64,000 nt of DNA from Leucothrix arctica (GTDB lineage: Bacteria; Pseudomonadota; Gammaproteobacteria; Thiotrichales; Thiotrichaceae): NCBI RefSeq assembly GCF_003172895.1, contig NZ_QGKL01000012.1, positions 62,001 to 126,000 of the forward strand, read 5' to 3'. A program made the position numbers and the translations under genes. Below, in pieces: positions 9,058 through 18,185 of the stretch. The number at the start of each line of letters is the position of its first letter. Position 1 is the stretch's first letter. Under the pieces are notes generated by a model that saw only the letters and a list, made by a program, of their open reading frames with translations, was not told where the DNA came from and made no database searches.

Positions 9058-10548
9058 ATGAAAAAGCTATTAATTGCGGTTCCTCTAATTGCAATCGTTG
9101 GCGGTGCTGCTGCTCCGTTTGTTATTGGATCAAAAGTTGAAAGTGCAGCAAAGCAGTACATCGAGTTGGGAAACCAGCAGATGGAAAAAGCTTTAGCGGC
9201 GAATCCTCAGTTGTCAGAAGCTAAATTTGAATTAGACTCTTACGAGAAAGGTTACCTAAATGCTAAAGCGACAGGAAAAGTAACGTTTACGGCTAACTTA
9301 AATCTTAACGGCGCTAAGACTTACACGATTCCTTTTACAAGTGATGTGAAGCATGGCCCTTATTTAGGTGACGCAGGCTTTGGTGCTTCAAGCATTGTGA
9401 CTCGTCCTGACTTATCTGGTTTTGACTTGCCTGAATCAATCAACGAAGACACGATTATCATGAGTACGATTATCGGCTTTGCGGGCGATATGAAAAATAA
9501 TGCGGTGATTGCTCCAATCTCATTTGAAAATGATGGCGCAAACCTAGATTTTGCGGGTGCTGTTATTAACAGTGTTTCGCCAGATGCAAAGAACAGATCT
9601 ACCTTTACAGGTGATGCGGCAATTCAACAGCTAAAAATTACTCCTTCTAATGGCGAAGCTTTTGTATTAAAGCCGTTTACTATTGATATGGAAGGCAAGG
9701 GTGAAGCTGATTTAAGTAGCGGTACTTACTCTGTTAGCTCTAGTGCTATCGAAGGTGTAATCGGAGATGATGAAGGCTCTTTTTCGTTGCAGAAAATGGA
9801 CGCAAAAGGCACCTATAAAGATGCAGAAGGAACAGATGTCTTTTCAGTGGGAAGTGCTGAGGTATCTTTCTCTGACATAGAGATTAAGAGTGAAAACTTA
9901 CCAGAAGCTATTAAGCTGCCTAAGCTATCGTTTAGTTCGGCAGTTGAGCAAAACAGTGGTACTGATTTCGATATCCATGCGAAATATTCAGCGACTTTAG
10001 ACCCAAGCCTCATGCAAATGATGCGCTCTCCTGTAGATGTACAAACCGCTGAGATTGGCATCAAGCTTAAAGGCTTTTCTATAGAAGTTATGGAGCAGTA
10101 TCAAGCATTAATTGAGCAGTTAGTTGAAGCAGGTGACCAAGGTCAAGCAGCTGCAGAAGCGATTCAAGGTAAAGCACTGGGTATTGCTCAGTTGCTAGTA
10201 AAGAACGCAAGTTCAGCTAACCTAGAAATCCACGCTAAGTCGACTGAAGGTGACTTGGATGCTGACGTAGATGTTGGCTTTAAGCCAGGTCTAGAGCTAA
10301 GCGAAACTGAGCTAATGGGCCTAATGGGTGCGCCAGATCCTAGTCGTTTATTGGCTATCTTAGTGGGTCGTGGTGATGTGTCTTTGGCTAAAGGTATTAC
10401 TGACAAAGCAGGCGTAACGCCAATGATTCAAATGATGGCTGCTGACTTTGTTACTTTAGACGGTGAGACGTTTAAGTCTGATGTGAAAATCACTGACGGC
10501 AAGCTACTTATCAATGGTAATCCGTTACCTATGATGGGCGGTATGTAA
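9058..10548 (+). CDS. DUF945 family protein, YdgA-like
   Basis: The 496-residue protein starts with a basic n-region and hydrophobic segment (MKKLLIAVPLIAIVGGAAAP) that would export or anchor it at the inner membrane. The rest is a long, mostly beta-rich periplasmic region without cysteines or a catalytic motif. Length and pattern match the DUF945/YdgA family (E. coli YdgA 502), whose role is not defined. It forms a single-gene unit ending at the terminator at 10578-10616. Confidence 0.75.
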   Translation: MKKLLIAVPLIAIVGGAAAPFVIGSKVESAAKQYIELGNQQMEKALAANPQLSEAKFELDSYEKGYLNAKATGKVTFTANLNLNGAKTYTIPFTSDVKHGPYLGDAGFGASSIVTRPDLSGFDLPESINEDTIIMSTIIGFAGDMKNNAVIAPISFENDGANLDFAGAVINSVSPDAKNRSTFTGDAAIQQLKITPSNGEAFVLKPFTIDMEGKGEADLSSGTYSVSSSAIEGVIGDDEGSFSLQKMDAKGTYKDAEGTDVFSVGSAEVSFSDIEIKSENLPEAIKLPKLSFSSAVEQNSGTDFDIHAKYSATLDPSLMQMMRSPVDVQTAEIGIKLKGFSIEVMEQYQALIEQLVEAGDQGQAAAEAIQGKALGIAQLLVKNASSANLEIHAKSTEGDLDADVDVGFKPGLELSETELMGLMGAPDPSRLLAILVGRGDVSLAKGITDKAGVTPMIQMMAADFVTLDGETFKSDVKITDGKLLINGNPLPMMGGM

Positions 10549-10577
10549 TACTAGCGTTTATAAATAGTTAGTTCATT

Positions 10578-10621
10578 GAACCAGTCGCTACTCACTCTCG
10601 AGCAGCGGCTGGTTTTTAAGT
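10578..10621 (+). terminator. Intrinsic terminator after the DUF945 gene
   Basis: The stem AACCAGTCGCT pairs with AGCGGCTGGTT (one G-T wobble) across a loop of about 17 bases and runs into TTTTT. It follows the upstream plus-strand stop by about 30 bases. Confidence 0.75.
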
Positions 10622-10664
10622 GGTAAAGCTGATCAGCGACCCAACCACTTCAAACTTTTCCCTC

Positions 10665-13217
10665 TTAGTCATCGTCCAACTTGATTCTATTTAAACGCAG
10701 CGCGTTAGTAATAACCGACACCGAGCTTAAACTCATAGCGAATGCTGCAATCATTGGCGACAGCAATAACCCAAAGAAAGGGTAAAGCACGCCTGCTGCG
10801 ATAGGCACACCAAGTGCGTTATAGATAAAGGCAAAAAACAGGTTCTGTTTAATGTTTTGCATCACTCCCGTACCTAGGTTCTTAGCCTTCACAATTCCCA
10901 GTAGATCACCTTTGACTAACGTGACTTCACTGCTCTCGATAGCAACGTCAGACCCAGTCCCCATTGCGATACCCACATCCGCTTGGGCTAGTGCTGGAGC
11001 GTCGTTAATACCGTCCCCCGCCATTGCTACAATCTTGCCTTTGCTTTGTAGGTCTTTAATAAACTTGAGCTTATCTTCTGGAAGACATTCTGCCTGAAAG
11101 CTCGTTAAGCCTAAGCTATCAGCAACGCTTTTTGCTGTGCGTTGGTTGTCGCCTGTCAGCATAATCACCTCAACATCGTGAGCTTGTAAACTTTGAATTG
11201 CTTGTTTACTGGTTTCTTTGATAGCGTCGGTAATGGTGACAAAACCAAGCACTGCTTTCCCAACTGAAATATAGGAAACGGTTTTCCCTAACGCTTGTTC
11301 AGCGATGACTTGCTGATCTATTTCTGATGGGATTGTTGCACCGACTTGGTCCATAAGGTGCTTATTACCTAAGGCAACTTCTTTGCCATCAACTGTTCCC
11401 ATGACACCTTTACCTATCACTGACTCAAAATCCGTCGATGACAGTAACGAGATTGATTTCTCAGCGGCAAACTTTATAACAGCTTCAGCTAAAGGATGCT
11501 CACTGTATTGATTCAATGTCGCAATGTAGCCGAGGAGGGTAGCGTCAAACTGACCTTTAGCATCGACTACCTTTTCAACGGAAGGCTTACCTTCTGTAAT
11601 CGTGCCTGTCTTGTCAGTAATCAATACATCGACCTTGTTTAGGTTCTCTAATGCTTCGGCATTTTTGATGAGCACGCCATTTTTTGCACCTTTACCGATA
11701 CCCACCATCACTGACATCGGAGTAGCCAAACCTAAGGCGCAAGGGCATGCAATAATCAGCACTGCAATCGCATTTACAAAAGCAAATGACATGGCAGGCT
11801 CAGGCCCAAAAATAGCCCAGACAATGAATGTAATCACCGAGGCTAGCAACACTGCAGGTACGAAGTATTTTGCGACCTTATCGGCCAGTTTTTGTATGGG
11901 GGCACGAGACCGGCTGGCACTGTTAACCATTTGAATGATCTGTGAGAGTAGGGTCTCAGCCCCAATTTTGTCAGCCTTCATCACAAAAGACTTATTACCA
12001 TTGATCGTGCCAGAGTGGGCTTCATCACCCACCGACTTATCAACAGGGATTGGCTCACCACTAATCATCGACTCATCGATGTGACTCTGTCCTTTCGTGA
12101 TTTGGCCATCAACAGGCACTCTATCACCCGGTTTTACGCGTAACAGATCGCCCACTTTAATTAGGTCAATGGAGATGACCTTGTCGCCTTCTGGTGTAAT
12201 CAATGTTGCTTCGGTAGGGCTAAGCTGTAAAAGCTCTTTTATCGCACCACTTGTTTGGCTGTGCGCTCTTGCTTCGAGTAGCTGACCTAATAACACGAGC
12301 GTTAGAATAACGGCCGCCGCTTCAAAATAGACAAAGACAGTGCCGGATTCGGTTTTAAATTGGTCAGGGAAAATATCAGGGAAGAGTAGCGCCACCACAC
12401 TAAACGTCCATGCCACTCCCGTACCGATTCCAACGAGCGTAAACATGTTTAAGTTGAGTGTCGTGATTGACTTCCAAGCACGCTCAAAGAACATCCAGCC
12501 TGCATAAAAGACAACGGGCAATGAGAGAATCAGTTGCACCCAGTCCCAGCTTTTTTTAGACAGGAGAGCGTTCAATGGATCGTTTGAAATCATTTCAGAC
12601 ATGGAGATGATAAAGATGGGTAAGGTGAAAATAATAGCAATTTTCATCTTATGCATTAGGCTGTTATAAGCTTGGTCTTCCTCGTCATCAGTGGGCTGCA
12701 TTGCCACCAAATCCATACCACAAATAGGGCAAGAACCGGGCTTAGATTGGATAACCTCAGCATGCATAGGGCAAGTGTATTGCACGGTCTTAGGCGTTAA
12801 GTCTGGAACTTTGAGCAAGTCCATACCGCAGACAGGGCAGCCGCCTGCCTTGTCATAAACTTTGTCGCCTTCACAATGCATTGGGCAATGATATTTACCC
12901 GCCGCATCTTTTCCCAACTCAGGTGCAGGCTGACTATGGTCATGACTTGAGGTGCTACCACAGCAGGCGGGTTTATCTGCTGCTGTATCGACCTTTTCAT
13001 GACTATGATTTAACATCTCTATTGAGTAATTTCCCGCGCTGGATAAAGCACTTTGCATGACCTCAATAGCGACATGCGTCTCCATTTCGATTTCAGCTTG
13101 ATCGGGTAGGGTAACGGTCGCAAGTGTTACCCCTTCAATTGCATTAAGAGTACTTTCAACTGTTGAGCGGCAACCACCGCAAGTCATTCCAGATACTCGA
13201 TAACTATGTTTCATCAC
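10665..13217 (-). CDS. copA: Copper-translocating P1B-type ATPase with HMA and two HMBD zinc-ribbon-like domains
   Basis: The 850-residue ATPase exports Cu(I) from the cytosol. Domains in order are: an HMA domain with MTCGGC (Cys13, Cys16); two heavy-metal-binding domains of the form CPMH...CPxCGMDL at about 109-134 and 147-170; the actuator loop ISGEP; the metal-site CPC at 491-493 in CPCALGLATP; the phosphorylated Asp535 in DKTGT; and the hinge GDGINDAP. A His-rich linker (HDHSQ) separates HMA and HMBD domains. This architecture is typical of ATPases in plasmid- or island-type copper and silver resistance sets. It is the last gene of the copper operon. Confidence 0.93.
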   Translation of the reverse strand: MMKHSYRVSGMTCGGCRSTVESTLNAIEGVTLATVTLPDQAEIEMETHVAIEVMQSALSSAGNYSIEMLNHSHEKVDTAADKPACCGSTSSHDHSQPAPELGKDAAGKYHCPMHCEGDKVYDKAGGCPVCGMDLLKVPDLTPKTVQYTCPMHAEVIQSKPGSCPICGMDLVAMQPTDDEEDQAYNSLMHKMKIAIIFTLPIFIISMSEMISNDPLNALLSKKSWDWVQLILSLPVVFYAGWMFFERAWKSITTLNLNMFTLVGIGTGVAWTFSVVALLFPDIFPDQFKTESGTVFVYFEAAAVILTLVLLGQLLEARAHSQTSGAIKELLQLSPTEATLITPEGDKVISIDLIKVGDLLRVKPGDRVPVDGQITKGQSHIDESMISGEPIPVDKSVGDEAHSGTINGNKSFVMKADKIGAETLLSQIIQMVNSASRSRAPIQKLADKVAKYFVPAVLLASVITFIVWAIFGPEPAMSFAFVNAIAVLIIACPCALGLATPMSVMVGIGKGAKNGVLIKNAEALENLNKVDVLITDKTGTITEGKPSVEKVVDAKGQFDATLLGYIATLNQYSEHPLAEAVIKFAAEKSISLLSSTDFESVIGKGVMGTVDGKEVALGNKHLMDQVGATIPSEIDQQVIAEQALGKTVSYISVGKAVLGFVTITDAIKETSKQAIQSLQAHDVEVIMLTGDNQRTAKSVADSLGLTSFQAECLPEDKLKFIKDLQSKGKIVAMAGDGINDAPALAQADVGIAMGTGSDVAIESSEVTLVKGDLLGIVKAKNLGTGVMQNIKQNLFFAFIYNALGVPIAAGVLYPFFGLLLSPMIAAFAMSLSSVSVITNALRLNRIKLDDD

Positions 13218-13266
13218 AATTCCTTAGTTTATTACGCTAGCACGTTGAGTTGAGACTCTTACAGGA

Positions 13267-13818
13267 TTAGTACTTGGTAAACACACCAACAGCTTTGCCA
13301 TCTTTAAAGCTGATCACATCATAACCTGCTGGCTTACTGCCTTTAGGGGCCATTCCCGGTGACTGCATTGGCATTCCTGGAGCCGTTAGGCCTGAGATGT
13401 CTGGTTTTTCTGCTAACAGTCGTTTCACATCACTTGCTGGTACATGGCCTTCAATGGCATAACCATCAACAAACGCGGTATGACATGAGCCTAAGCCTGC
13501 GCCTAACTTGGCTTTAATTTTGTACTCATTTAAGTTGTTTGAGTTATGTGCCTCAACAGGGAAACCACTGTCTTTCATGTGTTCAATCCATGCGTTGCAG
13601 CAACCACAGGTCGCACTTTTGTAAACAGTCACTAGTGGTAGTGGCATTGTTTTGTGTTTTGAGCTGTTCACTGTTTCAGTTTTGACAAGTGCAGGAGCTT
13701 CAGGTGTTGCTTTAGCCGCTGCTTCATCAGCCGCAACGGCAGCCTGACTGAATGAGATTACGCTAATCATAATGCTCATTAGGAGTGCTGGTGTGTTTGT
13801 TTTAATGATTGTATTCAT
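13267..13818 (-). CDS. DUF411 exported metal-binding protein
   Basis: This is a 183-residue exported protein. A signal peptide (about residues 1-29) is followed by a linker and a DUF411 domain with VTVYKSATCGCCNAW, containing a CxCC cluster. A downstream conserved GLGSCHTA holds another cysteine, and GYAIEGHVPA follows. The C-terminus has the Met-rich PGMPMQSPGM. DUF411 proteins are regularly found in copper-resistance operons and are presumed periplasmic copper binders. It lies between copD and the ATPase gene with short gaps, which supports co-transcription. Confidence 0.85.
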   Translation of the reverse strand: MNTIIKTNTPALLMSIMISVISFSQAAVAADEAAAKATPEAPALVKTETVNSSKHKTMPLPLVTVYKSATCGCCNAWIEHMKDSGFPVEAHNSNNLNEYKIKAKLGAGLGSCHTAFVDGYAIEGHVPASDVKRLLAEKPDISGLTAPGMPMQSPGMAPKGSKPAGYDVISFKDGKAVGVFTKY

Positions 13819-13839
13819 AACTTCATCCTTTTTTATTGA

Positions 13840-14724
13840 TTAAATATGTGATGGTCCAGCCAGCGTACTAAGTGCGGCGGTAATTATTAAAATGAGTAGC
13901 GCGATACCCATCTCAATGCTTATGGAGCGTTGCAGTGCTAAGGCTGACTGATGGTTTGTCAACGAGGGCACTAAACGAAGTTTATGGTAGGCTGCGATTG
14001 CTAAAATAGCGGCTACAGCACCCAGTTTAACTAATAAAATATTGCCGTGTGTCGATGTGAAAAGGGTGGTAAAGCTACCTTCAAGCACATAAGAAATAGC
14101 TACACCTGCAACTAATAATAGCGCCACTAAGTAAGATGCTTGCTTACCGAATTCGTGCATTAGTTTTTTTAGCTCATCACCAGTCAGTGCTTGGCAGCAG
14201 ACTCTTAACGGGTAAAGGAATCCGACCCACCACATAGCGATGAAAATATGCAGCACTAAAGCTGATCTTACCCAGGTCGCTTGTTCTGCAGTGTGACCAA
14301 TCCATGTAAATGATGCTGCGATGAGTAGTGAAACTGCAAGATAAGTATAGGCAACAGGCTTAGTTAATACCGACTTAAAGCGTATAGCAATTAATAAAAC
14401 GAGCAAGCCAAAACCACCCGCTAAACGCAGCTTATACGTTATACCTACACCTGACTGCCAAAGGATCTCCATGTACATTTTATCCCACATGCCGGAGAAA
14501 CCAGACTCAGCAAACGAGCCGACTTGAAGCAAGAAGTCGATACTAGAAAATACTAAGCCTAGAACAACTCCCGTAAGTGCATAACTTAAAAAGGGTGTTT
14601 TTTTGAACTGATATTGTTGAATCATCAGTGCGGCGGATACACCACCCACTGACATTGCGAAAGTAATATAGAGTAGCAATTTACTGATAAATATTGAGGC
14701 CAACCAAGGCGAAATATCGCTCAT
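13840..14724 (-). CDS. copD: CopD family inner-membrane copper protein
   Basis: The product has 294 residues with about eight membrane segments. It contains WIGHTAEQATWVRSALVLHIF and WWVGFLYPL in the central region, where CopD proteins carry conserved His and Trp residues in the membrane. CopD is thought to move copper across the inner membrane together with the periplasmic CopC, encoded immediately upstream in transcription order. A strong stem-loop separates copC from copD (14741-14766). Confidence 0.85.
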   Translation of the reverse strand: MSDISPWLASIFISKLLLYITFAMSVGGVSAALMIQQYQFKKTPFLSYALTGVVLGLVFSSIDFLLQVGSFAESGFSGMWDKMYMEILWQSGVGITYKLRLAGGFGLLVLLIAIRFKSVLTKPVAYTYLAVSLLIAASFTWIGHTAEQATWVRSALVLHIFIAMWWVGFLYPLRVCCQALTGDELKKLMHEFGKQASYLVALLLVAGVAISYVLEGSFTTLFTSTHGNILLVKLGAVAAILAIAAYHKLRLVPSLTNHQSALALQRSISIEMGIALLILIITAALSTLAGPSHI

Positions 14725-14740
14725 TATTTAATACCTCTTA

Positions 14741-14766
14741 AACGTGGAGTAGCAACTGCTACTCCA
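14741..14766 (-). other. Intercistronic stem-loop between copC and copD
   Basis: CGTGGAGTAGCA and TGCTACTCCACG form a perfect 12-bp inverted repeat around two bases, in the 58-base gap between copC and copD. On the transcribed strand the stem is followed by TTTAAGAGG, which is only weakly T-rich. It probably acts as an attenuator or mRNA-stabilising stem rather than as a full terminator. Confidence 0.7.
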
Positions 14767-14782
14767 CGCTAATGCTTAATGT

Positions 14783-15238
14783 TTAGTGAGCATGACCGTC
14801 ATTTTTATGCTCTTCTTTAGGTGCTTCATCATGACTTTCACCGTGTGCTTCGTGAGCGTCACTATGCTCGCCGTCATGAGTCATACCTTCACCATGCACC
14901 ATAAAGCTAAAGTCGCCAGACATCTTGTGTCCATCTTTACCCATAGATACCCAGCTGACCATGTACTCGCCCATTTCAATTTTAGGTACGGCAATTTTGA
15001 AAGACTTGTCAGCTTTAGCTGTAGGTTTAAAACCGATCTCTAAGTCTTTATGTTCACCATCCATTAACACTACTTTCATTAAACGAACAGGCGCGCCAAA
15101 ACTAAGTGTTAACTGCTCAGGTGCTGCTTCTAGCATTTGTTCGTTTGCAGGGAATGTTGACTTGATGCCTGTATGTGCCATAACTGATGCGCTAACTGTC
15201 AGTAGGCCAGCGATCATTACTGTTTTTAACATGTTCAT
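14783..15238 (-). CDS. copC: Periplasmic copper-binding protein CopC
   Basis: The start is taken at 15238 (MNMLKTVMIAGLL), with AAGGA at a good distance. An upstream in-frame ATG at 15289 would precede the signal peptide with 17 extra residues and overlap copB. The 151-residue protein has a signal peptide ending in SVMA, so the mature protein begins with His, the N-terminal Cu(II) ligand of the CopC family. The beta-sandwich core shows LTLSFGAPVRLMKVVL and GHKMSGDFSFMV. The C-terminal ~35 residues are an extra His/Glu/Asp-rich tail that probably binds more metal. Confidence 0.88.
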   Translation of the reverse strand: MNMLKTVMIAGLLTVSASVMAHTGIKSTFPANEQMLEAAPEQLTLSFGAPVRLMKVVLMDGEHKDLEIGFKPTAKADKSFKIAVPKIEMGEYMVSWVSMGKDGHKMSGDFSFMVHGEGMTHDGEHSDAHEAHGESHDEAPKEEHKNDGHAH

Positions 15239-15272
15239 TATGTTGTTCCTTTTTATTAATTTAAGTGTGTAG

Positions 15273-16265
15273 TTAAAACCAAGCTTCAACGCCTAGCAAT
15301 AGTTGTGTATCAGATGTCTCTTCGCCTTCATCCTTTAGAAAATCAGCGGTGTCACCAAAGGATTTAGACCAGTTTATGCCAATATAAGGGGCAAAATTGC
15401 GTTTGAACTCATGCTTCAAACGTAATGAGATATTTGCATCAGATAAGCCTGAACCAATAGAAATTTCAGGGTCGTCTTTGGTGTAAAAATTCACATCAAA
15501 TGAGGGTGCTAAAGCAGTTTTTTGAGTTAGCATTAGTTCATACTCTGTTTTTAAGCGAGCACCTACTTGACCACTTTTTCCAAAAAATAAAGCAGCGTCC
15601 ACATCAATCATATAAGGAGCAGTTCCTTTGAAACCTGCCACAGCCCATTCACGACCGACGGGTTCAAAGTCTTTTCGCACTCCGACTTGTATATCCCAGT
15701 TTGGATCTATTGCTCTGCTGTATAGCGCTTGCAGCTCGGCCTCTTCCAATTCCCCATCATCGTCAGCCTCTATATCTGTCTTAAGCCATAGTTTGTGAAG
15801 GTCTTTACCTAACCAAGCTTCAGCATCCAGCGCAAACGATTTGTTGTTACTGTCAGAATATTGATACTCAAAAGAGTCGATCATCACTTTGCTGAGTGTT
15901 GGGTCATCGTTCATATGCATTGCGCCCGGAAAAGGCATAGGCACATTCGTCGCTAGCGCACCGTCACTCACAGGGATTTTGACTGCAGGCATTGCAGCAT
16001 GGTTCATTTTAGAGTGGTCCATTTTTGAATGATCTATCTTCGCAGCAGGCTCTGTTTTAGCAGGCATTGCAGCATGGTTCATTTTGGAATGATCAACTGC
16101 CGCGGATGCTTTAGCCTTAGCTTCCTTTTCTGCTAGTTGTTTCTTACAAAATGACATTTTTGCGTGCATTGGCTGTGAGCAGTCCATTGTCATTGGTTTA
16201 TGTTTGGCAAAAGCCGCTGGCGAAATGCATAAGCCCAGTAGTACAACTGATAATGTGTTTTTCAT
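15273..16265 (-). CDS. copB: Outer-membrane copper resistance protein CopB
   Basis: The 330-residue protein has a signal peptide (about residues 1-20) and a Met/His-rich segment repeating MDHSKMNHAAMP-type units (about 55-95). A C-terminal domain of about 210 residues follows, rich in alternating hydrophobic positions and ending in an aromatic residue (AWF), as expected of a beta-barrel outer-membrane protein. CopB proteins sequester copper at the cell surface with CopA. The gene sits 15 bases after copA in transcription order. The same MDHSKMNH motif recurs in the PCu(A)C protein at 38650-39219. Confidence 0.88.
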   Translation of the reverse strand: MKNTLSVVLLGLCISPAAFAKHKPMTMDCSQPMHAKMSFCKKQLAEKEAKAKASAAVDHSKMNHAAMPAKTEPAAKIDHSKMDHSKMNHAAMPAVKIPVSDGALATNVPMPFPGAMHMNDDPTLSKVMIDSFEYQYSDSNNKSFALDAEAWLGKDLHKLWLKTDIEADDDGELEEAELQALYSRAIDPNWDIQVGVRKDFEPVGREWAVAGFKGTAPYMIDVDAALFFGKSGQVGARLKTEYELMLTQKTALAPSFDVNFYTKDDPEISIGSGLSDANISLRLKHEFKRNFAPYIGINWSKSFGDTADFLKDEGEETSDTQLLLGVEAWF

Positions 16266-16280
16266 AACTAAGTTCTCCCT

Positions 16281-18014
16281 TTAAGCCACAATGACGCGGC
16301 GGAACATTCCTTCCATGTGATAGATAAGGTGACAGTGGTAAGCCCATTGTCCCTTGGCGTCAGCAGTCACGAGATAGCTGATCTTTGCACCAGGTTGAAC
16401 CACAATCGTGTGCTTTCTAGGAAGGTAGTTATTATCTCCGGTCTCTAGCTCACTCCACATACCATGTAAGTGAATAGGGTGATTCATCATCGTATCGTTG
16501 ATGAGTGTAAAGCGAACACGCTCTCCGAAACGTAAGCCAATAGGTTTGGCATCATTAGCCTTTACACCGTTAAACGACCACATATAACGACTCATATTAC
16601 CCGTTAGGTGTAGCTCTATTTCTCGGCTAGGTGGACGAGTATCTTTAGTCATATAACGGTTTTTAATGTCCGAATAAGTAAGGACACGACGTCCGTTATT
16701 TCTTAAACCAACTCCAGGATCATCAAGTCGTACTTGAGGGTCCATAGCGACCATATCGACGTGAGCCCCACGTACTACGGGTACACCACCTGAGCTTTCC
16801 ATGGCACCGTGATCCATACCTGTCATGTCGTGTTTCATTTCTCCGCCCATCGAAGAATGGTCCATTCCTGCCATACCGCCCATGCCCATATCGGTATGAG
16901 TTAAGGTCGGAACAGCATCCATTTCTGGAATGGCTGCTTGTTGTGCCGGGTTACTCGTCAAAGTACCTCTAGCATAGCCCGAGCGGTCAATTGCTTGAGA
17001 GAATATGGTGTAAGCACCTGCTTCAGGCTCAACCACGACATCGTAAGTTTCTGCGATACCAATACGGAACTCATCGATCCCATCAACGGGTTGAATGTTT
17101 TGTCCGTCAGTTGCAACAACTTGCATTTTTAAGCCCGGAATTCGGATATCAAAAAATGTCATCGCCGATGCATTAATGAAACGTAAGCGCACTTTCTCAC
17201 CCGGTTTAAATTCCCCAGTCCATCCATCTCTAGGTGTTTTACCGTTCGTTAAAAAGGTGTACGTCATACCAGTAACATCAGAAATGTCACGATCACTCAT
17301 CCGCATTTGATTCCACATTTTGCGATCATCAAGTGCTTTACTAAAGCCCTTTTCCGCGGCATCGTTGGCAAGGTCTTTTAGAGTGCGTTCTTTAATGTTG
17401 TAGTAATGACTTAGTTTCTTGAGGTTGGCATAAATATGCTCTGGTTTTTCATCAGACCAGTCTGACAATAGCACCACATAGTCACGGTCGTAAGTAACAA
17501 CATCTGATTCACGCGGCTCTATAACAATCGACCCGTAGAGGCCTGTTTGCTCTTGATAACCTGAGTGACTGTGGTACCAATAAGTACCACTTTGAACAGC
17601 GGTAAATTTATAGGTATATGTTTCACCGGGCTTGATGCCAGCAAAACTGAGCCCAGGTACACCGTCCATATTGCTAGGCAAAATCAGACCGTGCCAATGT
17701 ATGGAAGAGGTGACAGCCATTTTATTGGTGACACGAATGGTGATTTCCTCACCTTCTTTCATGCGTAATGTTGGGCCGGGTAAAGAACCATTAATGGTCG
17801 TTGCCATGCGGCGCTTACCCGTGAAGTTGACGAGCATTTCACCAAGCGTCAGGTCGAACGTATTGCCCGTTAATACTGGGTTGTTCGTTGTTTTAGGTGC
17901 TGAAAAAACACTAGAAGGCGCAAGTCCTGCGAGAAAAGCTGACGCGGTTAGACCTTTAACAAACTGTCGACGTGCTGGGTCTGGTATACGCTTATTTGTA
18001 GATTTGATTTTCAT
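16281..18014 (-). CDS. copA: Multicopper oxidase CopA (copper resistance system)
   Basis: This 577-residue periplasmic oxidase has a twin-arginine signal (RRQFVKG near residue 16) for folded export. The type 1, 2 and 3 copper ligands are visible in HWHG and YWYHSHSG in the N-terminal third, and in HPIHLHGM and YHCHLIYHMEGM at the C-terminus. A Met/His-rich insert around residue 385 (MDHSSMGG, MDHGAM) resembles the CopA/PcoA copper-storage repeats. It oxidises Cu(I) and protects the periplasm. It is not the P-type ATPase that bears the same gene name. Confidence 0.93.
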   Translation of the reverse strand: MKIKSTNKRIPDPARRQFVKGLTASAFLAGLAPSSVFSAPKTTNNPVLTGNTFDLTLGEMLVNFTGKRRMATTINGSLPGPTLRMKEGEEITIRVTNKMAVTSSIHWHGLILPSNMDGVPGLSFAGIKPGETYTYKFTAVQSGTYWYHSHSGYQEQTGLYGSIVIEPRESDVVTYDRDYVVLLSDWSDEKPEHIYANLKKLSHYYNIKERTLKDLANDAAEKGFSKALDDRKMWNQMRMSDRDISDVTGMTYTFLTNGKTPRDGWTGEFKPGEKVRLRFINASAMTFFDIRIPGLKMQVVATDGQNIQPVDGIDEFRIGIAETYDVVVEPEAGAYTIFSQAIDRSGYARGTLTSNPAQQAAIPEMDAVPTLTHTDMGMGGMAGMDHSSMGGEMKHDMTGMDHGAMESSGGVPVVRGAHVDMVAMDPQVRLDDPGVGLRNNGRRVLTYSDIKNRYMTKDTRPPSREIELHLTGNMSRYMWSFNGVKANDAKPIGLRFGERVRFTLINDTMMNHPIHLHGMWSELETGDNNYLPRKHTIVVQPGAKISYLVTADAKGQWAYHCHLIYHMEGMFRRVIVA

Positions 18015-18051
18015 ACTGAATCCAAATAAATTTTAATTTTATTTAGATTAC

Positions 18052-18061
18052 CGTTCGAACG
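18052..18061. promoter_or_regulatory. Palindrome CGTTCGAACG upstream of copA
   Basis: This is a perfect 10-bp palindrome 38 bases before the copA start, in the 171-base gap after the CopL-like gene. The half-site CGTTCG also forms the inverted repeat at 20274-20291. A regulator-binding role is inferred only. Confidence 0.3.
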
Positions 18062-18185
18062 AATTAGCTACCCACAAGATGGATTTATGCTAAGCATTAG
18101 TTCTGCTATATACAGAATTTATTCAGAGGTAATCAGGTACTGCAACGACATAGGATTAATTAAAATCATGCCGCGCTGAAAGGAT

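Noticed and set aside
11602-11934. Plus-strand ORF inside the copper ATPase gene
   Set aside because: It lies antisense to the conserved CPC and DKTGT core of the ATPase and has no recognisable domain.
17632-18036. Plus-strand ORF opposite the copA multicopper oxidase gene
   Set aside because: It is the antisense frame of conserved oxidase sequence with no ribosome-binding site or domain.
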